A stretch of DNA of 56,753 nt, taken from the NCBI GenBank assembly GCA_021371965.1, contig JAJFVE010000066.1, forward strand, positions 1 to 56,753, in the 5' to 3' direction. Numbering within the stretch: position 1 is the stretch's first letter; every line of letters begins with the position of its first letter. Positions 25,879 to 33,486 of this stretch are shown here, piece by piece. The notes below the pieces were generated by a model that was not told where the DNA came from, searched no databases, and saw nothing but the letters and a program-made list of their open reading frames with translations. This DNA is from Planctomycetaceae bacterium. GTDB taxonomy: Bacteria > Planctomycetota > Phycisphaerae > SM23-33. Both the position numbers and the translations under genes were made by a program.

Positions 25879-27560
25879 GCGTGTTGCGCCTCCGGAGGGC
25901 GACGGGCGGCGGTGAATATCGCAACCGCCAGGCGCGCCGCCACGGCGATCGCCAGCAGCACAATCACGATCAGGTACGGCGAGATCTGCATGAAATAGCG
26001 GCTGTTTTCGGTGCCGACGACGCTGGAGAAGACGGCCGCCATCATGAGTGCCGGGGCGGCCAGCACGGCAAAGGGCGCCACCCAACCCATCGGCAGGAGG
26101 TCCGGGCGGTTTCGCACGAGCCGGCGGCGGGCGATCGCGGCGGCGAGCATCGCGGCCCAGCCGATGTAGGCCAGCCAGTACCCGATCCGCGTGATGCGTT
26201 TGAACGGGACGGCGAAGGCCCGTAGCGTGCGTTCCATCGGCACGGGCGCGGTGATCGTGCGCGAGCCTTCGTCCATGATCTGGTCGGGCAGTTTCGATCC
26301 GTAGTTATAGAAGATGTAATGGCACTCGAGAACGGATTGCAGGAAGTTCCCGGGCCGGCGCCGGATGAGGGTCTTGAAGATCCGGTCCGACATGCCGCCG
26401 TAGACGGCGATCCAGCGCGGGCTCAACTCGGGCGAGTAGCCCGCGGCCAGATACGGGCGGTGGCGCGCGTCGTCAATATCGCCGGCGACGATGTCGGCCA
26501 GGTCGTCGCGACCCAACTCCCGCAGCTTGGCTTCGAGGGGGCGATAGTCGTAGGGCCACATCCCGCTCCTGGGCGGGGCGGCTGGGTAGCAGATGCCGAA
26601 GGCCTTGTTGATGTCGTGCCAGCCGAAGAGCTTGCCCTCGGGCGTCACTCGCGGGCCGGAGTTGTCGTACGCCCACAGCCACCACTGCGGCGCAGCGGCC
26701 TCGACGGCGAAGTCGCGCACGCGCTGCGTCCCGCCGGGCGTCTCGTGCTTGAAGGCGCGCTGCACGACCATCATCTCGGCCGGTCCGGCCAGGTTGCTCG
26801 TCGAGACCACGCCGGCGGCAAGATAGTTCTTCACCGACAGTCCGCCGACGACTATCGCCGCCCCGGCGGCCGCCAGGGCCACGTTGCGGACAGCAGTGAG
26901 CCAGAACCGCCTCGCGCCTCGCGCAGCCAATAGGGCCGCCAGCGCCGCGGCCGCCGGCGCGGACAGTGCGTTGACGGTAGACTGCGCCACCAGCAGGCCG
27001 CAGGCCAGCGAGAGGATCAGGAGGTCGGCGACCTTGCCCGACGTCGCCACTCGCACCAGGGCATAGACCAGCAGCGAGGTGAAGAACAGCGTGTGGTGGT
27101 CATAGTGGGCGCCTTCCCACCAAAGCTCAAAGGGAATGTACGCGATCGAATAGACCGCCAGGACCGCCGCGGCGAGCCAGCCGTTGATCCGCAGCCGCCG
27201 GCACGCCAGGTACAACAGCACCACCGCCAGGCAGTCCATCAGGAATGTTACCAGCAGCAGGCCGTAACGGTCATGGGCCTGCTCGATGCCCATGACCCGC
27301 AGCGCGCCGGACTGGATCAGATACGACAACGGCGGCTTGAGCGTGGTATGCCAGAGGTATTCGCCGAGGTGGGCGGTCAGGGCCTGGGCGTAATAGATCT
27401 GATTCTGCGTAGGCGCCGGCCGCGGGGGCAGTTGAGCGTACACTGCGGCCCGCATGGTCACCGCAGCCGCCACGACCAGCAGCAGCGGGGCCAAGCGCAT
27501 CAGGCGCCGGGGGGGGGCGGGCACTTCACCGATGACTTTCTCAGGGCTGACGTTTAACAT
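25875..27560 (-). CDS. Multi-pass membrane protein, GT-C-like
   Basis: The 561-aa protein has about ten predicted membrane helices and a large external loop with IPFELWWEGAHYDHHTLFFTSLLVYALV and LKPPLSYLIQSGALRVMG, features of membrane glycosyltransferases of the PMT/ArnT type. The second half has a long hydrophilic region before the last helices. A nine-base C run at codons 15-18 (27509-27517) is unusual. A possible alternative start, ATG at codon 21, lies just after it. The gene starts 47 bp from the divergent sulfotransferase-like gene. The pair 25875/24232 looks like a duplicated functional unit with little sequence identity. Confidence 0.68.
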   Translation of the reverse strand: MLNVSPEKVIGEVPAPPRRLMRLAPLLLVVAAAVTMRAAVYAQLPPRPAPTQNQIYYAQALTAHLGEYLWHTTLKPPLSYLIQSGALRVMGIEQAHDRYGLLLVTFLMDCLAVVLLYLACRRLRINGWLAAAVLAVYSIAYIPFELWWEGAHYDHHTLFFTSLLVYALVRVATSGKVADLLILSLACGLLVAQSTVNALSAPAAAALAALLAARGARRFWLTAVRNVALAAAGAAIVVGGLSVKNYLAAGVVSTSNLAGPAEMMVVQRAFKHETPGGTQRVRDFAVEAAAPQWWLWAYDNSGPRVTPEGKLFGWHDINKAFGICYPAAPPRSGMWPYDYRPLEAKLRELGRDDLADIVAGDIDDARHRPYLAAGYSPELSPRWIAVYGGMSDRIFKTLIRRRPGNFLQSVLECHYIFYNYGSKLPDQIMDEGSRTITAPVPMERTLRAFAVPFKRITRIGYWLAYIGWAAMLAAAIARRRLVRNRPDLLPMGWVAPFAVLAAPALMMAAVFSSVVGTENSRYFMQISPYLIVIVLLAIAVAARLAVAIFTAARRPPEAQHA

Positions 27561-27607
27561 AGGCTTTTGCGGCGGGCGTTGTGCCCGCCTGCTGAGGCGA
27601 GGGCGTT

Positions 27608-28570
27608 ATGACGGCGGATGCAAAACCCACCAAGATCATTCTGAGCCTGCCGCGGTGCGGGACGCATTTCTTCTGGTCGCGCCTGGTGGCCTCGGGGCAG
27701 TACCGCCTGATCTACGACGCCGACCGCGTCCCGGCCCTGAAGGTGCTGGCCGAGCACAACACGCAGAAGCTGAGCTTCCTGCACCCGCCGGCGCGGAATC
27801 TTAACTACAACTTCCAGTACAACTCGCTGGCCGAGGCGCCGGGGGCGATGACCGCGGCGGAACATCTGGACTTTCTGTCGCGCCGCTACGGTGCGAGCGA
27901 CCCGCAGGAGCTGTTCAAGGCGATCATGGACCGCCAGGACCGCTGTGGGCAGGGGCTTTTTTCCATCAACCGCTTCTGCTACACGATCTCGTACCGGTGG
28001 CTGGCCCAGGGCCTGACGCACACGATCGAACACGCCCTGGAGTCGCTGGGCCTGCTGCACGACTGGATGATGCAGTACGATCCGGCGGCGCGGTTCGTGA
28101 TGGTTATCCGCCAGATCCCGCAGTGGATCGACTCGCTGCTGCTGCTCTGGGGCGACGAGAACCGCAGCCGCATCGCCCAGGCGCTGGCCGACTTTCCGGC
28201 CGTCGTGCAGTGGTGCCGCCAGCGCGGCGTGCCGATCTTCCGCATGGGCGAGGCCATCCGCTGCGTCAACCGCGGCACGCTCGATTTTGAAACGCGCGTG
28301 CCGCCGCTGTCGGCTGAGGCGCTCGATGCGATGATCGAATCGAGCCGGTTGTGCCTGAAGACCCTCGACCACTGGCCGCCGGTTCGCAACGGTCTGCGGC
28401 TGGGACGATTCATCGAATACCTTTGCGAGAAGGACCCGGTGCTGCGGACGAGCCTGGTGCGGTCGATCGGCACGGTTCCGTACAGCTTGGGCAAGATCAT
28501 TCGACCGCTGGGCCGCCGTATCCGCACGGACTTCGACGGCCTGATCCTCGACAACGCCCGCCTCATCTGA
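27608..28570 (+). CDS. Sulfotransferase-like P-loop protein
   Basis: The 320-aa protein has a sulfotransferase 5'-phosphosulfate-binding loop, LSLPRCGTHFFWSRL at residues 12-26, and a 3'-phosphate-binding type segment FVMVIRQIPQWIDSLLLLWG near residue 175, where the conserved Arg-Ser pair is expected. No membrane segment is predicted. It would move sulfate from PAPS to a glycan or lipid. Divergence from known sulfotransferases is large, so a related carbohydrate-transfer role is possible. It stands on the opposite strand within the minus-strand glycan locus, which suggests separate control or later insertion. Confidence 0.6.
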   Translation: MTADAKPTKIILSLPRCGTHFFWSRLVASGQYRLIYDADRVPALKVLAEHNTQKLSFLHPPARNLNYNFQYNSLAEAPGAMTAAEHLDFLSRRYGASDPQELFKAIMDRQDRCGQGLFSINRFCYTISYRWLAQGLTHTIEHALESLGLLHDWMMQYDPAARFVMVIRQIPQWIDSLLLLWGDENRSRIAQALADFPAVVQWCRQRGVPIFRMGEAIRCVNRGTLDFETRVPPLSAEALDAMIESSRLCLKTLDHWPPVRNGLRLGRFIEYLCEKDPVLRTSLVRSIGTVPYSLGKIIRPLGRRIRTDFDGLILDNARLI

Positions 28571-28582
28571 CCGCGGGCAGGA

Positions 28583-28688
28583 TGGGTGCCACGCACAACT
28601 CCGTTGTGCGCGTTCCCGGATCCCGAGGATCAGGGAGCATGGGCGAGACGCCCATGCCACTCACGGGCGGGACGCCCGCGCTACTGAG
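28583..28688. repeat. Compound REP-like repeats between sulfotransferase and radical SAM genes
   Basis: The region starts with the same CACAACTCCGTTG element as the window start. It continues with palindromes around CATGGGCGAGACGCCCATG and GGGCGGGACGCCCGC. The minus-strand radical SAM gene ends inside it at 28661, so its last residues (VARASRP) are encoded by the repeat. The palindromes may act as a bidirectional terminator for these convergent genes. Confidence 0.78.
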
Positions 28689-30046
28689 CGCTTGACAGAT
28701 CGCAGGAGCCCCCAGGCCCGCGTGCCGCCGAAGATTCGCCGCAGCCGCCGCCCCAGCGACCAGGGATACACCAGCGATTCCCAATCGTGGTGATAGCGCG
28801 TCAGCTTCGCGCGGTAGCTCTCGGGCAGTTTCAGCACGCTCTCGCGCCGCTCGTTGGAGAAGTTCGCGTAGCGCTCCAGGTCGACCAGGTCGTTATCGAA
28901 GCAGTGGTCGCCCAGCTTCGTCCCGCGGTACGGGTAGAAGATGTTCACGCCGCTGAAGGTGGGCTTGAGGCGGCGGTTGAGGCGGATCGTGTCCCAGAGC
29001 ATCTCCTCGGTCTCGCCGGGCAGGCCGATCATGTTGATGGCCATCGTGCCGATCCCGTGCTTGCGCGCCAGGGCGAAGGCGCTGACGATCTGCTCGCGCG
29101 ACATCTTGCGGTTCATCACCTCGTTGCGGACGAAGTCGTTGCCGCTCTCGACGCCGATGGAGATGCGGTAGCACCCGGCAGCCTTGAGCAGCGTCAGGAA
29201 CTCGTCGTCCATGACGTTGGCCCGCAGCAGGCACAGCATCGGGCGGCGGATGCGCTGGGCGTACTTTTCGCAGAACTCACGACGCCAGGCGCGGTCGATC
29301 CCGAAAATGTCGTCGCAGATCAGCACGCGCCGCACCTCCATGTGCGTCATCGCGTCCTCGATCTCCTGGATGCTCGATTCGGCGCTGCGGTACCGCGGCG
29401 AGTTGCGCTGCTGGCCGTAGGCGGCCGCGATGGCGTGGTTGCTGCAATACGTGCACAGGTACGGACAGCCGCGGGAGAACATGAACGGCACGTACCCGAT
29501 CTTATCGAGGCTGTCGCCAAAGGGGTAGTCGCGCCGCATCGGCCAGGGCAGCGGCGACAGGTCGGTCAGCAGGGGCTTGAGCGGGTTGACCTTCACTCCA
29601 TCGCCGTCGCGCGTGGCGATGTTGTCGATGCCGCGCCAGTCGCGGCCGGCGTCGAGGGCGGCCAGCAGTTCCTGGAACGACAGTTCGCTCTCGCCGACCA
29701 TCAGCGCATCGAGCCCGGCCGCGCCGGCCAGGCACTGCGGGTTGATCGTCGGATGCACGCCGCCGCAGATCGTCAGCGCCTCGCCCAGGCGAGCCTTGAC
29801 CGCCTGCGCCAGCTCCTTGACGAACACGAACTGCGACGAGACGGACGTGAAGCCGACCATCCGCGGGGCGAAGGCGGCCGCCTCGTCCAGCACGGCGGGA
29901 TATTCCGCAGCGCTGCGGACGATGCGGATTCGCACGCTGTGCCCGGCAGAACGGGCGAGGCTGGCGATCGAGGCAATGCCGAACGAGTAGAGGTCCTCGT
30001 GGAACCCGTTGATATTCGTGTAGAGCAGAAGAATATTCATGCGCAT
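28661..30046 (-). CDS. B12-binding-type radical SAM protein
   Basis: The 461-aa protein has a cobalamin-binding-type N-terminal domain (residues 1-~135; YSFGIASIASLARSAGHSV, VGFTSVSSQFVFVKELAQAV, ICGGVHPTINPQCL, MVGESELSFQELL) and a radical SAM core with C194-x3-C198-x2-C201 (GCPYLCTYCSNH). ISIGVESGNDFVRNEVMNRK and INMIGLPGETEEML follow. It is clearly related to the proteins at 18865 and 42023 but not a recent copy. The ATG at 30046 directly follows the stop of the flippase gene (TAAATG); a second ATG two codons later is also possible. The last ~8 residues derive from a REP-like repeat. Confidence 0.87.
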   Translation of the reverse strand: MRMNILLLYTNINGFHEDLYSFGIASIASLARSAGHSVRIRIVRSAAEYPAVLDEAAAFAPRMVGFTSVSSQFVFVKELAQAVKARLGEALTICGGVHPTINPQCLAGAAGLDALMVGESELSFQELLAALDAGRDWRGIDNIATRDGDGVKVNPLKPLLTDLSPLPWPMRRDYPFGDSLDKIGYVPFMFSRGCPYLCTYCSNHAIAAAYGQQRNSPRYRSAESSIQEIEDAMTHMEVRRVLICDDIFGIDRAWRREFCEKYAQRIRRPMLCLLRANVMDDEFLTLLKAAGCYRISIGVESGNDFVRNEVMNRKMSREQIVSAFALARKHGIGTMAINMIGLPGETEEMLWDTIRLNRRLKPTFSGVNIFYPYRGTKLGDHCFDNDLVDLERYANFSNERRESVLKLPESYRAKLTRYHHDWESLVYPWSLGRRLRRIFGGTRAWGLLRSVKRSVARASRP

Positions 30047-31537
30047 TTAGGTCCGTGCCATGCGGCACCACAATCGCCCGGCCACGTTGGCGACCGTGGC
30101 CCATCCCAGAACGCCGGCCCATCCCAGCGACAAGCCCGCCAGCAACGCCAGCCGCGTCGCCAGGCCGGCCCAATAATCGACCCATCCGGCCGTGCACGCC
30201 ATCGCCACGCCCGAGCAGACGACCAGGCTGCCGTAGAGGAACAGCAGCTTGCGCCCTTCGTAGCCGATGCGATATCGCTTCACGAGCAGCAGTTCAAAGG
30301 CGGCGATGGTCAGCACGCCCGATGCCAGCGTCCCCAAGGCAGCGCCCATCGCCTCCCACCGCGGGATGAGCACGAGGTTGAGCGCCACCAGCGCCACGTA
30401 CGACCCGAAGACGCACGCCATCTGCGACTTGGTCATCTTCAGATAATGCAGGGCCGCGCCCTGGACCTGCTGGAACGCCAGCAGCGCGTAGTACAGCGCC
30501 AGCACGATCACCAGGCTCTGCGCGCCGGCATAGGCCGGCGGAAGAATCAGCGAGACGAACTCCTGGCCCAACAGGATCAGTCCCAGCGCCATGTAGCTGG
30601 AAATGGCCGCGTGCTCGGTGAACAGTCGCCCCAGGCTCTTGCCGGTCTGGCCGGTCTGAAAGAGCACGTGGTTCCAGCGAGGGGAATAGATGTTCTCGGC
30701 CGCCACCATGAACATGAACACCATGTTCGCCAGGCCGTTGGCGCGGCCCAGGATGCCCTGGCTGGCCGTGCCGCCGGTGATGTACGTCAGCATGCCCCGG
30801 CTGATGACGAGGCTCAGCACGCTCATGACGATCTTGGTCATCAGCGGCCAGCCGAACGCCAGGCACTCGCGGAGGATCGCCGTGTCGATGGCCAGGCAGG
30901 TCCGCAGACCCATCCGCCAGATGAGCACCGCCAGCACCGCCGCGTAGGCGGCCATGCACGACAGCGCCAGGGCGTAAACCCCCAGGCCAAACGCCAGCAC
31001 CAGCACCAGCGACAGGGCAGTCTGCAGCACCAGCCGCAGCAGGTCCCACTGGGCGTACGCGGCGGCCTGGCCGGAATTGCGGAAGTACAGCAGAAAAAAC
31101 TCTTCCAGGCACCGCAGCGAGCCGAACACGATCACCAGCATCAGCAGCGGCGACCAGAATGCCGGCACGCCCGCCAGGCGCGTCAGCGGCTCGCCGAGGG
31201 CGTAGAATAACCCGCACACCGCGATCAGGCACAGGCTGGTGAAGCCCACCAGCGTGCCCAGCAGGCGCTGCTGCCGCTGGGCGTCGTTGACGTAGGCGAA
31301 ATAGAACCGCGTGTAGGCCGCGGGCAGCCCCCAGTTGCCCAGCATGATGCCGATCGCCATCGCCGCGCCGAGCATGTCCCACACGCCGTAGTCGTCCGGG
31401 CCGATCGCCCGGGCGAAGATCGGCACCGTCAGCAGCGGGGCCAGACCGTTGGCGACCTGCACCAGGCCGTAGAGCGACAGCCCCTTGAGCGTCGATGCCG
31501 GCTGCGGCGGCGCTGCGTTGGCGGGAATCGAAGTCAT
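30047..31537 (-). CDS. Wzx-type polysaccharide flippase (MOP superfamily)
   Basis: The 496-aa membrane protein has twelve to fourteen hydrophobic helices. Its MOP/Wzx features include GLSLYGLVQVANGLAPLLTVPIFARAIGPDDYGVWDM, GNWGLPAAYTRFYFAYV, YFRNSGQAAAYAQWDLLRL and SRGMLTYITGGTASQGILGRANGLANMVFMF. The family flips undecaprenyl-linked oligosaccharides across the cytoplasmic membrane. It lies between a capsule-type transferase (overlap of a few bases) and a radical SAM gene in the same coupled operon, so it is the likely exporter for the locus. Confidence 0.9.
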   Translation of the reverse strand: MTSIPANAAPPQPASTLKGLSLYGLVQVANGLAPLLTVPIFARAIGPDDYGVWDMLGAAMAIGIMLGNWGLPAAYTRFYFAYVNDAQRQQRLLGTLVGFTSLCLIAVCGLFYALGEPLTRLAGVPAFWSPLLMLVIVFGSLRCLEEFFLLYFRNSGQAAAYAQWDLLRLVLQTALSLVLVLAFGLGVYALALSCMAAYAAVLAVLIWRMGLRTCLAIDTAILRECLAFGWPLMTKIVMSVLSLVISRGMLTYITGGTASQGILGRANGLANMVFMFMVAAENIYSPRWNHVLFQTGQTGKSLGRLFTEHAAISSYMALGLILLGQEFVSLILPPAYAGAQSLVIVLALYYALLAFQQVQGAALHYLKMTKSQMACVFGSYVALVALNLVLIPRWEAMGAALGTLASGVLTIAAFELLLVKRYRIGYEGRKLLFLYGSLVVCSGVAMACTAGWVDYWAGLATRLALLAGLSLGWAGVLGWATVANVAGRLWCRMART

Positions 31538-33486
31538 GACGTCAGCAGTTGGCGAAAGCGGTCGAGCCCGCGTCCATCGACGTAGGTTTCGACCTTGCCT
31601 GCAATTTCGCGGCGGAGATAGTCGCTGTAGATCGCCTCGTCCATCTCCAGCAGCTCGCGCGTCCGAGCGAGCAGTTGCTCGTAGCCGTGGGCGATGAGCC
31701 CGGGGGCCTGGTCGTACAGGACGCCGCGGCAGGTGTTGCGCGGGTCGTACCAGAACGCCTTCCGGCCGGCGCCGAGGGCTTCAAATGTCGGCGAGGAGAG
31801 GCAGTGGGTCACCGTCACGTCGCTGGCGCTGATGATGGCCGGGACCCTGCCCTCGATGCCCGCCCATCGTACGCGCGGGTGGTTCTGCAGGCGCCGGCAC
31901 AGTTCGACGACCCGCCGCCCCAACTCCGGGCGCGACCACTGGAAGAGCGGGTCTGTGAAATATGACGGATCCTTGCTGGGCTTGACCAGCACATGCAGCA
32001 GGGGCATGTCGTCCAGCAGCCGCAGGATATCGGCGAAGAACGCCAGGGCATCCTGAAACGTGGTGACGCTGGCGTCGTCGTAGACGAACGTCGTGTCGAA
32101 GAAGGCCGCCAGCGGCGCGCCATCAGGCAGCGGCCGGCCGAAAACCTCTTCCTGGAGCGCCGCCTTGCCGGGATCCTGCAGGTACTCGCGCACCATCTGC
32201 GAGTAGATGCAGCCGACGTCATGGTACGCCCCGACATCCTGGGCGTGGAGGCGGTTGTACCGCACCGCATCGGCGGTGGCGGCAATATAGTGGTCGCTGT
32301 TGAGGTATGCCCAGAGATGGTGGCGCCTGGCGAACAAACTCTTGTCGCGATCTGTGGCGTAGATGAACGTTCCGCCGATGGCCAGGGTGTAGTTCCAGGT
32401 CCGCGTCCCGCCTTGGCGAAGCAGGATGTTGGCCGCGAGCTGCTTGGGATGTTCCTGGTTGGTGTACACGTAGTGGTCCGCGTGGAGGCGCTGGGCGAGA
32501 ACGGCCTGCTCCACGTACACCTGCAAGCCCCGCACTGCCGCGTCCATGATCTCTATCTGGGCGGCGGCGGGCAGCGTCAGCCGCAGCAAGGCCCCGATGG
32601 CGCGGCCGATGATTGCCCATGGCACGGCGGTGTGCAGCAATCCGGTCGGCCGGGCCAAATCGCGCAGGTCCAGAACGTGGTAGCCGCGCTGGCGGCAGTG
32701 CAGGGCGGCATTGCCGTCGATAGCGGTGCGGAAGCAGAAGATGGTGTTATCGGCCGACAGGCCCGAGCCGTCGAGCAGGAAGTCGAAATACCGTTTGCCC
32801 TTGAGGCGCAGTTGGAAGGGCTGCTCGATCAGCATGGCGTAGCGGACCCGCCGCTGCGGCGGGCGGGGCAGTCGCAGCAGGCGCGCCAGCGACAGCAGCG
32901 CCAATTGCCCCCACAGCGCGCCGTGGCGAGGCAACGCGAACTTGGCGGCTGACCACCACTTCAGCAGCGGCTGAAGCATGCTCGCCCATCTGGGGATGCG
33001 CATGGCGCCCTTGGGGGCCATCGGGCGAATCTCGGTGCGATCGATGAGATTGCGCAGGGCAGGGTACTGGTCGGCATAGAAGATCGGCGGCGGCGCGCCC
33101 GCGCCGGCTTGGCGGGCGAGATCGCTGAGGTAGTCGTCGACGAACAGGCAGGCGAAGACGCTGGGCAGCAGCGATTTCTTGGCTACCAGGTGGGCCTGGT
33201 CACCGGCCAGCAATCCTCGCAGGAGGCGCGTGGCGGGGCACGCTAGTGCGGGGTAGAGCATGTCCGTCAGGTCGATCGATTCGCCGTGCGCCCGGGCCAG
33301 CGGGTCGATATAGATCCGTTGGACCCTGCCGGCGTTGACGAGCATGGCCAGCCACGGGCGACGCTTGAGGTCCTGCGTGAAGTCGAAAATGCGGACCTCG
33401 TGCCCGCGGCGCAGGTGATACCAGACCGCCAGCCGATGAATCGCCCGCAGCCGCTCGATCAGGACGACGCGATTGGATTGGGCCAT
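31534..33486 (-). CDS. Capsule-type glycan transferase, 650 aa
   Basis: The 650-aa protein has no named N-terminal domain. The second half has GT-B-like phrases: TNQEHPKQLAANILLRQGGTRTWNYTLAIGG, LHVLVKPSKDPSY, VRWAGIEGRVPAIISASDVTVTHCLSSPTFEALGAGRKAFWYD. The last is a capsule/Kdo-transferase-like donor loop. The ATG at 33486 overlaps the stop of the asparagine-synthase-like gene (TGATG), which sets the start. It may extend or link the chain exported by the adjacent flippase. The C-terminus overlaps the flippase start. Confidence 0.68.
   Translation of the reverse strand: MAQSNRVVLIERLRAIHRLAVWYHLRRGHEVRIFDFTQDLKRRPWLAMLVNAGRVQRIYIDPLARAHGESIDLTDMLYPALACPATRLLRGLLAGDQAHLVAKKSLLPSVFACLFVDDYLSDLARQAGAGAPPPIFYADQYPALRNLIDRTEIRPMAPKGAMRIPRWASMLQPLLKWWSAAKFALPRHGALWGQLALLSLARLLRLPRPPQRRVRYAMLIEQPFQLRLKGKRYFDFLLDGSGLSADNTIFCFRTAIDGNAALHCRQRGYHVLDLRDLARPTGLLHTAVPWAIIGRAIGALLRLTLPAAAQIEIMDAAVRGLQVYVEQAVLAQRLHADHYVYTNQEHPKQLAANILLRQGGTRTWNYTLAIGGTFIYATDRDKSLFARRHHLWAYLNSDHYIAATADAVRYNRLHAQDVGAYHDVGCIYSQMVREYLQDPGKAALQEEVFGRPLPDGAPLAAFFDTTFVYDDASVTTFQDALAFFADILRLLDDMPLLHVLVKPSKDPSYFTDPLFQWSRPELGRRVVELCRRLQNHPRVRWAGIEGRVPAIISASDVTVTHCLSSPTFEALGAGRKAFWYDPRNTCRGVLYDQAPGLIAHGYEQLLARTRELLEMDEAIYSDYLRREIAGKVETYVDGRGLDRFRQLLTS

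Noticed and set aside
28787..31210. 807-codon plus-strand frame opposite the radical SAM and flippase genes
   Set aside because: A shadow frame of two clear minus-strand genes. Its composition (His/Arg/Gln-rich, DH and QQ runs) is typical of antisense GC-rich DNA.
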